Shown here piece after piece: positions 45,520 to 57,139 of a stretch of DNA of 64,000 nt. The stretch's first letter is position 1; every line of letters begins with the position of its first letter. The stretch comes from Ornithodoros turicata (taxonomy: Eukaryota; Arthropoda; Arachnida; Ixodida; Argasidae): NCBI RefSeq assembly GCF_037126465.1, contig NC_088206.1:71303687-71367686 (forward strand), read 5' to 3'. The notes beneath the pieces are model-generated. The model was not told the origin of the DNA and made no database searches. It saw nothing but the letters and a program-made list of their open reading frames with translations. The position numbers and the translations under genes were made by a program.

Positions 45520-45855
45520 GTTGGAATGATTCCGGAATTATTCCAATTCTGTCAGAGGCCGGAATGGGATTGGAATGGAATGGCGGAAACTGTCCTAGGA
45601 ATGGAATGGGAATGGAAGTAGGCAGTTTTTCGCAGGAATGGAATGGAATGGTCCGGGCAAGCCAGTACGGTTACCGGTCCCTTTTCCTTTATTGATGGCA
45701 TTAACGGAATGGAATGGGGTATGCCAAGTCCATTCCAGGAGTGGGAATTGGCCATACCTATTCATTCCGAGGAATTGAAAGGAATGGAATTATCGCAAAT
45801 CTCCATTCCTCGGAATGGAATTGGAATGGAATTGGTGGCCCCATTCCGCAACCCT
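45520..45855. repeat. GGAAT-rich degenerate tandem repeat
   Basis: GGAATGGAATGG and ATTCC words occur many times in 330 bp, switching orientation. It lies just upstream of the proposed SLC6 leader exon. Confidence 0.8.
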
Positions 45856-45956
45856 GTCGCCCAGCCACTTATGGGGCCCACCACAGCGTGGCCCAGTGGA
45901 TGCGGCAGTCACTCGTTCGTAGTATACACTATAAGTAAGTAAGAGGGAAGTAAGAT

Positions 45957-46330
45957 GTGGGCAACGTCACGACTAACGCTCTGGGGGAATGTGCGTCCTA
46001 GGCCGACTTCTAAGGGAACTGCGCCGACATATGTCTGACAGCGTCCCGGGAAAACCCAGGAAAAACCCGAGACAGCACAGCCGGCAACTGGGTTCGAACC
46101 CAGGTGGTGGTGGTGGTGCTAATGAAAGATCTCGCTGTTGTCGGCCTCACAGAGGCGCATTGCCCCAGAGCGTTAGTCGTGACGTTCGAACCCGGGTACC
46201 TCGCCTTGCGGCACCGATGTCATCTTTCCTAGTGTTCCCTCAGAGTCAGATACATGTCGGCACAGTTCCCTTAGAAGTCGGCCCAGGACGCACATTCCCC
46301 CAGGGCGTCAGTCGTGACGTTGCCCATATA
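45957..46330. repeat. Inverted pair of SINE fragments
   Basis: Left arm about 45957-46038 and right arm about 46247-46326 are inverted copies of about 80 bp that contain the SINE blocks GGCCGACTTCTAAGGGAACT and GTCGGCACAGTTCCC. The loop includes a B box (GGGTTCGAACCC) and a (GGT)n run. A further SINE body fragment lies at 46510-46570. Confidence 0.6.
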
Positions 46331-46832
46331 CGTGAGGCCGACAACGGCCTTCACCAGCACTACCACCACCAATAATAATGGGGTGAAGGAGAGAGAGGAG
46401 GTATTAAGGAGGCCTTCTTTACCTAGGTGGCGTCGGCAGTTCACTTACCAAGTACCGGCGCAGCCTTCTCCACCGGTATCCAGCGACCACCGGTATGCGA
46501 GAAAGAGGAAGACATGCGTGTCGGCGCAGTTCTCTGTGAAGTCAGCCCAGGACGTGGTCTCCATCGTATCCCGCCGTATTGGTATGTGTATCGCTCGTAG
46601 AAATCTACGTGTAAACCTCACAGAAATACATCGAAGATAAAGGAAGCACCTATACAGACGTCCCCGGCGAGGACCAAGCGCTGAGGAAATGAGTGGCCTC
46701 AAAGTAGCCTCAAGAGAGCTGGCGCTACGCATAGTGGGACTTCGAACTTCCGGTCCGAAGTTGTAGTTTCCCCCAGTTGGAGCGGCGCAACGGTTTGTAA
46801 ACCCTGGCTGAAAGGACATACAACCAAGATGA

Positions 46833-46969
46833 ACAAGAGATGACGCACCCCGAAAGTCACTGGAGAGGCGTGTTAGCTTAGCTCAATTGGTAGAGCCCTG
46901 GACCGGCAATCCAGAAGATGTGGGTTCGATCCCTACAGCTGGCTAACCTTTTCAGTGACTTTCATCTTT
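46833..46969 (+). mobile_element. 137-bp tRNA-derived SINE with 12-bp target duplication
   Basis: CAACCAAGATGA at 46821-46832 and 46970-46981 is a perfect direct repeat. Inside, 46872-46943 folds as a full cloverleaf: acceptor GTTAGCT with AGCTGGC (two G-T pairs), D arm GCTC/GAGC, anticodon arm CTGGA/TCCAG, T arm GTGGG/CCTAC with loop TTCGATC. The anticodon loop CCGGCAA would give GGC (alanine) but position 33 is C, not the universal T, so it is not a working tRNA. An 11-bp inverted repeat (GAAAGTCACTG and CAGTGACTTTC) encloses it. Confidence 0.75.
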
Positions 46970-46999
46970 CAACCAAGATGAGTTCGTCGCTAAAAAGAG

Positions 47000-49600
47000 A
47001 AAGAAAACACGACAGAAATGAGCTAGCTAGCTTATAGCGGCACAGATCCAAAAATTCGTTAAATCCGAGACAAGGACGACTCCCAAGCGCAGTTGAAAAG
47101 TTTCTTCGAATTACGACAAGTTTATTAAAAAAAAAGGATAAAGGACCGAACATTTGAAAAAAGTAAAGTACTGGCAGTCACGGGTTTTACTCGTCAGGAG
47201 ATCCCTTTCGCTTTCAGCAAAACTAATATTTTTAATAAAAGAGCTGTCACCGCCGCTTTTCCTCTTCCTCCACTCCTCTCTTTCTTCGGAATGAGGTTCG
47301 ATGTTGAGGTTAATGAGGTTCAATATTGGAACACTATCTTCCCCCAATTCCTCTCTTCCCATTCCCTTTCTTCCCCAACGCGCGAGCTGTCTTCGTCGTA
47401 GCCGACGCGTGTCGCGTATTATCTTTTCCGGCAGAACGCAAACAGGGGGAGAAAAATGCCAGTTTTGATTACGGCCCAAATAACCCGGGCGCACGTACCT
47501 GCAGCGTACCTCAGGCCGGTGGAGACGCCTGGCGGGACTGGATGGCGTTAAATTAGATGCTGCGGTTTCTGACGCCACCTGGGTCAGCAATTAGAGATAA
47601 TTAAGAAACTTCACTACCTACTCCGTCAGGAAATAAGTTATAATTAGAACACACACAATGTTGTCGTCCCTGCTTACAACACATTTCTCTCTCTCTCTCT
47701 CTCGCCCCTCTTTCTGCTTACCGTGAATTATGGGAGAGAGAGAGAAAACAAAATATCCGCCGCGTGGAACAGTGTTGCAAGGGCAGTATATGCCGTGTGT
47801 TACGCGTATAGTAATGCAAACGGGGCTTTGTTGCGCCCTCTGTGTACTGTTACGGGCCGGAAGGAATGGTTTGTTAGCACTGCGGGAGTGAAGAAAGGCG
47901 CACGAGTAATTGTTTGGATATGCGCGCCGTGTCGGGAATGCGGTGTTTGCAGAGCGTGGTTGAATCAGTAAGGTGGTCTTTGTGTGGCAGGTGCCGTTGT
48001 GCAGTCGGGAAATCAGTCTATGGGTAGACAGTGAGTTTGAAATAGCCGTCTCTGTAAGTAGGTACTCTAGCAAACACAATAATAATAATAATTTATGAGT
48101 CAGCAACACTAAAAGTCAAATTTATGTCCAACGTTGATAATTTCTCTTGTATACCGTTGACTTACCTGAACATCGCGGTTACCGTACCCTTTGCGTCATA
48201 CGCTGCAGCAGTTTGTCATCCCCAAACGTAGAACCGTCTACGGGTACCACCGTTTTGAGTTTTCTAGTACCTGTTCTTTTCTTTCTTTTTCTTTTTTTAC
48301 AATCATCGCGATACTATGCTAAATGCAACATCTCATGAGATTTTAAGCGTCGGTTGAGTAGACGTAGTACTTTGGATTCGTTGTGGCGTTTTATCTGTTT
48401 TTTTTTTATCTGTTTGTTTATCCGGTGGCAACTTGTGTGTAATAATTGTGTTATTAACGTTCCTTTTTGCCGTTGGTTGTGTTGATTGAGTAATACAAGC
48501 AAATGCTTGTATTACTCGATGCCATGCTTTTTCTTTTTCGCTGTAGGTGTTGTGTGCTGTGAACCCGCGCTTCCCTGTTGCTGGAACACAGGTGCATGAC
48601 TTTTAACAATAAACGATAGACGAATACATCTCACTAGGCACGTTTAAGCCGGGAGGCTCCTGGCAACAAGTATGCAGTAAGCAATTAGTACAACTAGTAT
48701 ACGTAATATAGTAAGTACTAGTATGTCAGAGTGACTACAAGAAATGTTGTACGGAGATATTACAGCAACAAGTTACAGGAACGAGGTACTTTTCTGGAAA
48801 TGTAACTATCAAGTGCAACTGCATTTAAGTTACTGTGCTAGTGCCATACGCATTTGCATGCTCTAAACTACTTTCTCATCGTGAATATTACGTTTGGGAA
48901 ATTCGATATTCATGTTGAACGACCTTTTAGTCTAGTTAAAGAACATGTTTAGAAGGAAGGGGTGGGAACTTACTGGCAATAACTTTTGCAAGAACAGCTT
49001 CTGCTTAAATGTGACGAGCGTGTCATGTAATTACGGTGTGACAGCACGAGTGATTTATTTCGTTCCTTACAAAGTAGTTGTAAGGTAACTAAGTAACCTT
49101 AACGTTGTAACTGTAGTTGCTACGTAGTTACATTTAGTAATAATGATAATTTATTTACGAAAATGTGAAATTGGAGCGAGCAAAGAACCACAGGATGCGA
49201 CTTGTATGCGAGAAAGTTACTGCAGCCTAGTTACTTTACGAAGTAAATTACTCATGGTTGTACGAAATAGTGTGGGAGAATTTCATAATTATTGACTGTG
49301 TATAGCATGTGTGTTTTCTTTTTCGATATTCGCTACTTAATCACTCGCAATTAGTTATCTATTTTGTGATGGTTCACGATAACTGTGGTCACATTTTTAG
49401 ATAATGCGTACATTGCAAATAGTATTAGTTCGTAGTAGTTGCGACCAATCTAACAGAAACTGAAAGTGTACTGATTGCTGTTGAGAAATCCTATAAATTT
49501 GCTCTCCCGTGCCAGTTATCACATCTGACACCACTATCTTATCACCGTCGTCTTATCTCTTGTAATCGGTATCATTATCATGTCGTTAGTCACACTGACG
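47000..49600. other. No supported gene in about 2.6 kb
   Basis: A 159-codon minus-strand open frame (47111-47590) is arginine- and serine-rich with no recognised domain. A CT microsatellite lies at 47688-47704, a 30-bp palindrome at 48487-48516 (GAGTAATACAAGCA and its inverse), and a GTTACT-rich stretch at 48760-49260. Confidence 0.35.
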
Positions 49601-49610
49601 TAATAAAACA

Positions 49611-49768
49611 AGGTGATTATGACATTCCTCGAGGTTGAGGGAAGACAACGATGGACAAGAAGCAACATGACAAGTCTTCGTCGTTGTCTGCCCTCAATCT
49701 CAAGGAATGTCATCCTCACCAGACTCACCAGATTATCACCAGCTCGCTTGCATTCTACTTTTATCTTC
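49611..49768 (+). repeat. Foldback element with retroposon tail
   Basis: Left arm 49611-49651 and right arm 49682-49718 are inverted copies (GACATTCCTCGAGGTTGAGG versus its inverse, about 87 percent). The tail ATCACCAGCTCGCTTGCATT follows, shared with 42.56 kb. No target duplication was found. Confidence 0.55.
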
Positions 49769-49927
49769 AACCAATTTTACAAATCTGCGCAGAGTCCAGA
49801 ACAACTCGGGGATTACGTTCTCCCACGAACGGTGCTAGTTATGGTAAGTATATAGATCACGTGGTATACAACATTACTCGGAAGGGGTTGCAGTTATGAC
49901 ATTCGAAAGGTGAATATAAACGTAAAC

Positions 49928-50025
49928 TTACAGTTTATAGTATATAGTTTATATAAACTATATATATATATACTATAGTATATATAGTTTATAGTATATA
50001 GTAAACTTATAGTTTACGTTCTTAT
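49928..50025. repeat. AT-rich palindromic tandem repeat
   Basis: Words AGTTTATAGTATATAG and their inverses alternate, so about 100 bp can form long hairpins with TATA runs. Confidence 0.75.
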
Positions 50026-51174
50026 TAAAGAAGCGAACCATAAAAGCCTAAAAAAAACCAAATTTCTGCTGAAGTGGGGCGTCCTTAGATAGAGGGGCTA
50101 ACACCTCCACCTATTTATCTTGCTAACGCAACCTCCAGCACCACCTCCGCTGCTACGCACAACCAAACACACCGAAGCATTCAAAAAGAAGAAAACCTAA
50201 AAGCCTCCACCCGGCCGCTCCATAACACTTACCGCTCGCAAAGAGGTTTCCATTCAAATTACGACGACGCTCGGCATCACCATAACATTAGCATAGTGAT
50301 CACAGTAGAATGTTCGCCGGAAATCGTTGCTCGCAAAACGGAGAAGCAGCAAAAAAATCTCGCACCCGCGGGATGAATGTAATTTCTGAAAGCTAAAGAG
50401 TATAAATCTACCTGACTTTTAAACGGAGACCGGCCCCCTGGTGTGTGTGTTTTTTTTTTCTTTCTTTTTCGTCGTCTTTGTTTCAAACTCTTTGCCCCGC
50501 TTTGGAAATACAAACGGCGCAGCGTAGGGAAGTTTCACGTGGACAACACGTGCTGCTGTGGATTTGACGAAAAATAGAGTCGCACTGAACGAGATTGTTT
50601 AAATAAGGAGGTGCAACATAAACGTGAAAAGTAGCAGTACGTGTGGGAAGTAAAAAAAATGCTGAAAGCGAGCTGCACTTCGAAATGGGGTCATTTGAAT
50701 GTTCAATACGTATTGTTTTTTGTTTTTTTCGTCAATAGTGCCAGCCCATCCGGGCCGACGCAAGCCGACTACGTGGTACATAAATGTGAGAATTACAACA
50801 AGGCGAAATTGAAAAGAAAGGGTGCGCAGAGAGCACAAAGGTGAGCAAGAACACACAAAACAAAACACTGTTTACCTAATCTTGCTGGAGATAGCTTGTG
50901 AGGGCTGCCACAAAGCTATTTACAGAGGACTTGTTTACTACTTGTACACGAGGACAGTTGTTGTACAGAAGATATTTGTTTAGTGGAAGTCTCTTCGACC
51001 CGTCAACAGACTTAAAAAAAAAAAACCGAATATTTAAAAAAATATGTACGTGCCGGCAAAGGCAAAATACGTCTGGTATATCTTGTTCGACTTGGAGCTA
51101 GAGAGGAGCATACAACATACTGTTCAAGGTTCTCGCGCAGTTGCTAAACTATCTGGAAATCTAGACAGCAATCT

Positions 51175-51343
51175 AGGAAGGGAGTTGCCTCAGGACAGAA
51201 GCCGCCGATATTTCGAACAGAGACTGTTCTTCTTCTGGGCGCCCAGAAGAAGAACAGTCTCTGTTCGAAACATCGGCGGCTTCTGTCCTGAGGCAACTCC
51301 CTTCCTACATCTCTACCGGTTCGCTGGATTTCTACCTATCTAC
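51175..51343 (+). mobile_element. Foldback retroposon, Penelope-like candidate, copy 2
   Basis: Two 66-bp arms (51175-51240 and 51241-51306) are inverted copies with one mismatch and no spacer, followed by the tail CTCTACCGGTTCGCTGGATT and TCTACCTATCTAC. Perfect 14-bp direct repeats CTAGACAGCAATCT lie at 51161-51174 and 51344-51357. It is the same element as copy 1 at 10.5 kb in the opposite orientation. Confidence 0.7.
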
Positions 51344-53040
51344 CTAGACAGCAATCTGTTTTTCAACGGGTAATATACTTGCGCATTTTCTCAGTGCAGA
51401 AATTGACTGAGTGCGCGAATATGAAGCATGCTGAAATAAATATTTGTTCATGGGCGCATGTAACAAAGAAGCGTCGATTGGACGACGTCGAATGACGTCA
51501 AATGGAGTTGTATTCAGGATAGTTGGAAACCATACCAACAATCATTCAATTAGGATCCACCATGTTCAACATTTTCACTGGGAGACGTTTCGTCGCCGAG
51601 CATTTCGAATCCTGGCTCCAGCTGAGGTTTTTCTTGGCACACTTTCGAGACGGAAAACCTTCCAATATAAAAAAAAAAACTTCACAGAAAACCTTCACAG
51701 ACCGTCAACTTAAACCAAGGTTTCAAAAGTTTGTGCTATTTAATTGTTTAGGCACAATGATGCACGACTGCAAACAGTGTTCAGTCTGTTTCATTCGTGG
51801 AGAACGCTTCTTCTGTTTTTTTTTTGTCTGTTTGAAATCCTGAGTGTACAATCCTATCGTATACCCCTTGCAATAACTGTCACATCATAAATTCTTCCCA
51901 CAATTCAGCATTACAGCAAACATTATGCCTCCTCTCTCTGACCACCTCACACACCATTTGTCACTCATAAGGCCGTTCCATCCATTGCCCCTTCGGTCGA
52001 CTACGGCCAGAATTTTTACTCAGATACACAATCTAGATGACGCCTAGCATAAAAACAACAAGAAACATACAAATGCGATAATCACATACAGCATAGAGCT
52101 CCGAGAGCTCTAGCACCCTTCCACTTGCAGAAAGGAAGGAAGGAAGGAAGAAAAAAAAAAAAAAAGATCACGGCTAATCGATTTCTCGTATCGCACGTCC
52201 AACAAAAAGTGGATCAAATACAAAGTCTGCGCTCGTAGATCATAACCTTGTTTCCTTTCTCTCTATTTTTTCTCTCTCCACTTCACCCTCCTCCTCCCCT
52301 GCATCTATCATTCTAAGAGGTACTCTTTCTCGTGCATCAGCCACATCATAACTCCTCAACACTTCCTACCCCAAAGTCACTCTGCGTAGGTACCGTCTTA
52401 AAGAGGCAGGATCTTGTCATCAAGCAAACGCAAGCACTTTCTTTCCGAAGTCGTTGCCAATCCAATCCAATCCATCGGTTGCCCCAGCAAGGACAAGTTT
52501 GCCCGAAAAGACGCGACTGGAGCGGACGCGTGTCTTTGATCTTGGAATAGCATATCAGGGAGACTAATGTGTTTCCTGCAGCAGCAGATTTGAACGGAGG
52601 CGCAAGGTCTTAGGGAATTGAGGACAGGACATGCATTTGCGAGTTCATTTGTGCTAATATCATTCGTCATTAGAGTGGGGGCGTCATGAATAAAACAAGT
52701 TCTGCTGATGGATTATTTATCCCGGCAACAGAGAAATGATGGTCAAGCGTTTCTGCGAAGATATCTGACGCTCTCTGGCGGCGACGTCGTCGTCGTCGTT
52801 GTTGATGGTTGGACTCGTGTTTCGATCTTTCTCACAGTTTGTCGGAGTGAAAGTTTGGCGCCTGTTCCATATAGGCAAGCAGAAACTGAAGGAGTTGCGG
52901 AATAATAATCTGTGCCCTTCACACCGCGAAACGACCATGATCACGAGTGACATAGGAGAACTGGTGTTCTGAGGCTGGAACAACGTAGAAAGGACAAATA
53001 GATACAATTAAAAATACGAATGTAAGAGTGAAAGGTGGAT

Positions 53041-53046
<6 letters not shown>

Positions 53047-53094
<48 letters not shown>
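53047..53094. repeat. (GA)n microsatellite
   Basis: About 24 GA units. The SINE copy follows about 20 bases later. Confidence 0.97.
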
Positions 53095-53096
<2 letters not shown>

Positions 53097-53112
53097 TTGA
53101 TGTGTCCCTTCA

Positions 53113-53247
53113 GATGACGCGCCCTTGGAAGTCGCTGGCGAGGTGTGTTAGATTAGCTGAATTGGTGGAGCCCTGGACCGGTAATCCAGAAGAAGTGGGT
53201 TCGAGTCCTACAGCTTGCTAACCTTTTCAGTGACTTTCATCTTTCAT
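53113..53247 (+). repeat. tRNA-derived SINE, second copy of 46.8-kb family
   Basis: The tRNA-like part (53147-53218) has the same body as 46872-46943: GCCCTGGACCGG, AATCCAGAAGAAGTGGGTTC and the tail TTTTCAGTGACTTTCATC. The acceptor stem has decayed and the anticodon loop reads CCGGTAA, again with C at position 33. The inverted repeat has two mismatches. No clear target duplication. Confidence 0.7.
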
Positions 53248-53398
53248 AACGAGTGACGCCGTGCAGTGGTCTGTTTATGAATTAACTTCACCCAGTGGAG
53301 CGCCGTTTAATGCACGACGAAAGCTCAGCCGTCCTTAACGTATTTATATTTGACGTCCTTAGCGGAAGACGCTGCGTGTCTTATACCCCTATCACAAG

Positions 53399-53593
53399 GG
53401 CAGTCCTCAATGGTAATCTAAAGAAATTACCATTGGACATGCGCATAGCGCCACCTAGAGTGTAATCTGTCAACTACTCAAACAGCATCGGATTCAGTGT
53501 TTTTTTAGAAGTTGACACGTGACACGTTAGGTGGCGCTACTGTCATGGTTCAATGGTCATTGGTTTCAATCATCATTGAAGACTGCCACCAAG
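53399..53593. repeat. Inverted-repeat element of about 195 bp
   Basis: Both ends read GGCAGTCYTCAATG inward, and inside are inverted copies of TAGCGCCACCTA. Arms of about 75 bp match with gaps. It fits a decayed short inverted-repeat transposon. Confidence 0.5.
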
Positions 53594-53599
53594 TTGCCG

Positions 53600-53680
53600 T
53601 GGCGTCCTCGACGTGTTCGAACCCACAATCTTTGTTTCAGTAGGCGGACACACTACCGAGTGATTGACCAAGGCCAATGT
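53600..53680 (-). repeat. tRNA-like SINE head
   Basis: In reverse complement: an A-box-like TGGTCAATCACTCGGTAG, then CGCCTACTGAAACAAAG, and a B box GGGTTCGAACAC. It directly abuts the 256-bp tandem array that follows. Confidence 0.5.
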
Positions 53681-53684
53681 TTGT

Positions 53685-54716
53685 AGAATATGGGTGTTGA
53701 TGGAAAGATGATTACGTGAAATGAGAAAGTGAAGAAAGCAGGTGGAAGGTTATGTATTATGGATTAACATATGTACTAATGAGGAGAATAAAGAGTAACA
53801 CGCAAAAGTGATTGCACGTAAGCTGCATCATGCAACAAAATAATTCTGACTAGCAATTAAGAAAGCGGACATAACATTCATTTGTTGCTGGTGGCAACGC
53901 CAATGCCCCTTAATTCTAAAAAAAAAAAAAAATTACTCCCAGAATATGGGTGTTGATGGAAAGATGATTACGTGAAATGAGAAAGTGAAGAAATCAGGTG
54001 GAAGGTTATGTATTATGGATTAACATATGTACTAATGAGGAGAATAAAGAGTAACACGCAAAAGTGATTGCACGTAAGCTGCATCATGCAACAAAATAAT
54101 TCTGACTAGCAATTAAGAAAGCGGACATAACATTCATTTGTTGCTGGTGGCAACGCCAATGCCCCTTAATTCTTAAAAAAAAAAAAAATTACTCCCAGAA
54201 TATGGGTGTTGATGGAAAGATGATTACGTGAAATGAGAAAGTGAAGAAATCAGGTGGAAGGTTATGTATTATGGATTAACATATGTACTAATGAGGAGAA
54301 TAAAGAGTGACACGCAAAAGTGATTGCACGTAAGCTGCATCGTGCAACAAAATAATTCTGACTAGCAATTAAGAAAGCGGACATAACATTCATTTCTTGC
54401 TGGTGGCAACGCCAATGCCCCTTCATTCTAAAAAAAAAAAAAAAAAATTACTCCCAGAATATGGGTGTTGATGGAAAGATGATTACGTGAAATGAGAAAG
54501 TGAAGAAATCAGGTGGAAGGTTATGTATTATGGATTAACATATGTACTAATGAGGAGAATAAAGAGTGACACGCAAAAGTGATTGCACGTAAGCTGCATC
54601 GTGCAACAAAATAATTCTGACTAGCAATTAAGAAAGCGGACATAACATTCATTTCTTGCTGGTGGCAACGCCAATGCCCCTTCATTCTAAAAAAAAAAAA
54701 ATACTCCCCCGCTCAA
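53685..54716. repeat. Four tandem copies of a 256-bp unit
   Basis: Units start at 53685, 53941, 54197 and 54456, each opening AGAATATGGGTGTTGATGG and closing in an A run of 13-17 then TTACTCCC. Identity is very high (a few substitutions, shared in pairs: units 3 and 4 have GAGTGACACG and TTTCTTGC where units 1 and 2 have GAGTAACACG and TTTGTTGC). Confidence 0.95.
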
Positions 54717-54904
54717 AATTGACAAGTGGCGGAATACAACGTTATAGTTTCTTAATGAACTATCTGAGGTGTGTACGCAGATGTAGGCGTAGTACTCCAC
54801 TGCGCAGCTCGTCTCGGTTTACAGGCTGTATGACAGATGGGGCTACATTATGTTTACGTTGGATATAATTATAAACAAAAATACGCACAGTGTACTGTGT
54901 ACAA

Positions 54905-55880
54905 TGTACAGGGTGTTTATTTTTGTCATTTATAGATTTTTTCAATAAAAAAAGCTACGAGAACAGCACCAGTACGACCTACGACAGTGCGACCTACGTT
55001 TCCTTTATTTTTTTTCTTTTTACTTCTATTCTATTCTGTCGTTTTTGCAGTTGTGCTATACAGCTATGCGGACGTCCTCTGGAAGAGACTGTGTAATTAC
55101 AGAATAACTAATTACCTAAAACTCATTAACTCTTTAATTAGGGAATTTCTGGCAAAAGCAAGATAGCGGAAAGGGAGACAATCCTCCTCTTCAATTTCTT
55201 TTGATTTATTTTATTCTTCTTTCATTTCTTCTTCTTTTTGTTTTCTTTGTGGATAGCAAGCCGGCGTCCCGTTTGGCTGACCTATCCCCCCTTTTTTTTC
55301 CTTTGTTCTAATAAATATACCCCCCCCCCTCGTTGAAAGCCCATTCTATCTTCTAAAAATAAAAAAAATCAAAAAATAAAAGAGCGCGCGCCGTAAAATA
55401 TCCATTGCTGAACGCGGGAAAGCGGTTTATCTGGCCAGCAGATCGGCACCTCCTCCAATCGTCTCCACTGCTCCAAATCACGTGGCCCTCTGACGTGAAA
55501 ATGAGCGCTGTACTCCCTGCGGTTCCGGTCGCCGCAGTTTCGGTTTCGGTTTCGAGGTTTCGGTGCATATCAAAATTCGGGGATGGATACCTTAACGCAC
55601 GTGCGTGTTTCAGGATGTTTTGAACGTGGACTGGCTTTCAGCGAGTATAATTTCTCATTCTGCTATTTCGCGCTTTTGCACGAAGTTTCCTAATGCAAGA
55701 GTGAATTAATGAATTTTAGGTAATTTTAGGTGAATTTTAATTTGCAGTTCCATACTTTCTTTGAGAGGATGTCCGTTTGTCTGAATAACTCATCTGCAAA
55801 GACGACATCAATGCTGTTCTCATAAGTTTTTTTAAAAATAAAAAACAATGTGTAAAGGGGAAACTAAACACCTTGTAGAT
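54905..55880. mobile_element. CAGGGTGTT-ended DNA element, full length candidate
   Basis: Left end TACAGGGTGTTTATTT near 54905 and right end AAACACCTTGTA near 55866-55878 are inverse with one mismatch. It shares internal blocks with 40865-41567. No transposase. The flanks do not give a clear duplication. Confidence 0.45.
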
Positions 55881-55899
55881 ATACAGTATACACGATGTA

Positions 55900-57070
55900 C
55901 GCAGAAAGCAGAAAAAATGCACACAACACAACGCTCAACAACACTTTACACGAACAGTATTGAAGGCTTCATACAAAAGAAACGTAATTTCACTTTGTTA
56001 TAGAAATAAAGCCTAATAAGTACGAACTGCGCATAACATGGATAATACGAACAGAAAGAAGGAAACAGGTAAGCAAAACTTTACATCAACATTATTGAAC
56101 ATGCAAGAGGAACATTATTAATGTTATAGACTATTTATAGATTATGTGTAATTACAACATAAAATATGCATAGAATTATGCATTATTTATGCTATAGAAC
56201 TAATTTAATAAGCATACACAATTCATATATACTTACATACATAACGCAGAAAACAAGTACAAAACACCACTCTCAAGAATACTTTCCACTTTTCAACATT
56301 TTATACAACACCACCGCCATATCCATATATTATAAACTTACAATAAAAATACACATACACAGCGCACACGAAACGCAATATAGCGCTCTCAACAACACTC
56401 TATAGCAACTTTTCCGCTGTACACTAGCGCCCTCTGTGCACCTCCATTAGAGAACCTCTACGACAGGTCGCCAGGCAGGGAACACCATGCACCGTGCACC
56501 TCCGAACAGTGAGCATGCACTCAGCCCGTTTAAATATTCGATTCCCTCTTTACACCGAATGCATAAATCGAGCATTCGTTCTGGCGCCACCATCACTTAT
56601 TTATCCGGGACTCTCTTTGTCGCCCTCCCCCTCTTTTTTCCCCCTCACCCTCTCATTTCAGTGTTTCCTTCAAACGGGACCGTATAAATTCCCCATGAAG
56701 AAGTATCGGCTGACCAGAGCTGCGAAACCGATGCGAACATTATGCGATATGGAATCAATATTCTCGGAGGAGCGAGAAATCACGCTCGCCCTCGAGATTA
56801 ATCAAACCCGCCGTTCACGTCACGAGCAGGCCATTGACAGTCGTTTATTCCTCGCTCCGCGAATGAATGTTCTTATTCTCAAAGCTTCGTTTGTTCTTTG
56901 TGCCCGCAATCAGATATGTAAGGAGCTCGCAACTGGGCACGAGGCTATACAGAACGCTCCGTTTTCTAATTATTATTATTATTCTTAATGCGTTAATTAG
57001 CACTAGAAGTTTATTATTTTGAAGAAAAGTAAGCGTCGTAGCGGGGCGACTGTTTTGCTCGCGTACAGTG
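55900..57070. other. No supported gene in about 1.2 kb
   Basis: AT-rich to about 56400. A 164-codon open frame (56494-56988) shows no recognisable domain. Confidence 0.35.
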
Positions 57071-57073
57071 CGG

Positions 57074-57138
57074 CACGTGACGCAGAAGAGCGAATCAGGC
57101 TGAGCTCCGCAAGCTGATTCGCTCTTCTCCGTCACGTG
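57074..57138. repeat. Inverted repeat with 26-bp arms
   Basis: CACGTGACGCAGAAGAGCGA and following bases (57074-57099) pair with 57113-57138, loop 13 bp, one mismatch. No target duplication was evident. Confidence 0.7.
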
Positions 57139-57139
57139 G

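Noticed and set aside
46872..46943. A functional alanine tRNA gene (GGC)
   Set aside because: Position 33 is C instead of the universal T, a second decayed copy exists, and a 12-bp target duplication surrounds a longer element, so it is a SINE.
47111..47590. 159-codon minus-strand open frame as a gene
   Set aside because: Arginine- and serine-rich with no family resemblance; it probably reflects low-complexity sequence.
51175..51306. Hammerhead ribozyme in the foldback element
   Set aside because: Penelope-like elements can carry one, and CGAAAC is present, but the CTGATGA core is not found (CTGAGGC instead).
56494..56988. 164-codon open frame as a gene
   Set aside because: Composition is irregular, ends in a TAT/TTA repeat reading tyrosines, and no domain is seen.
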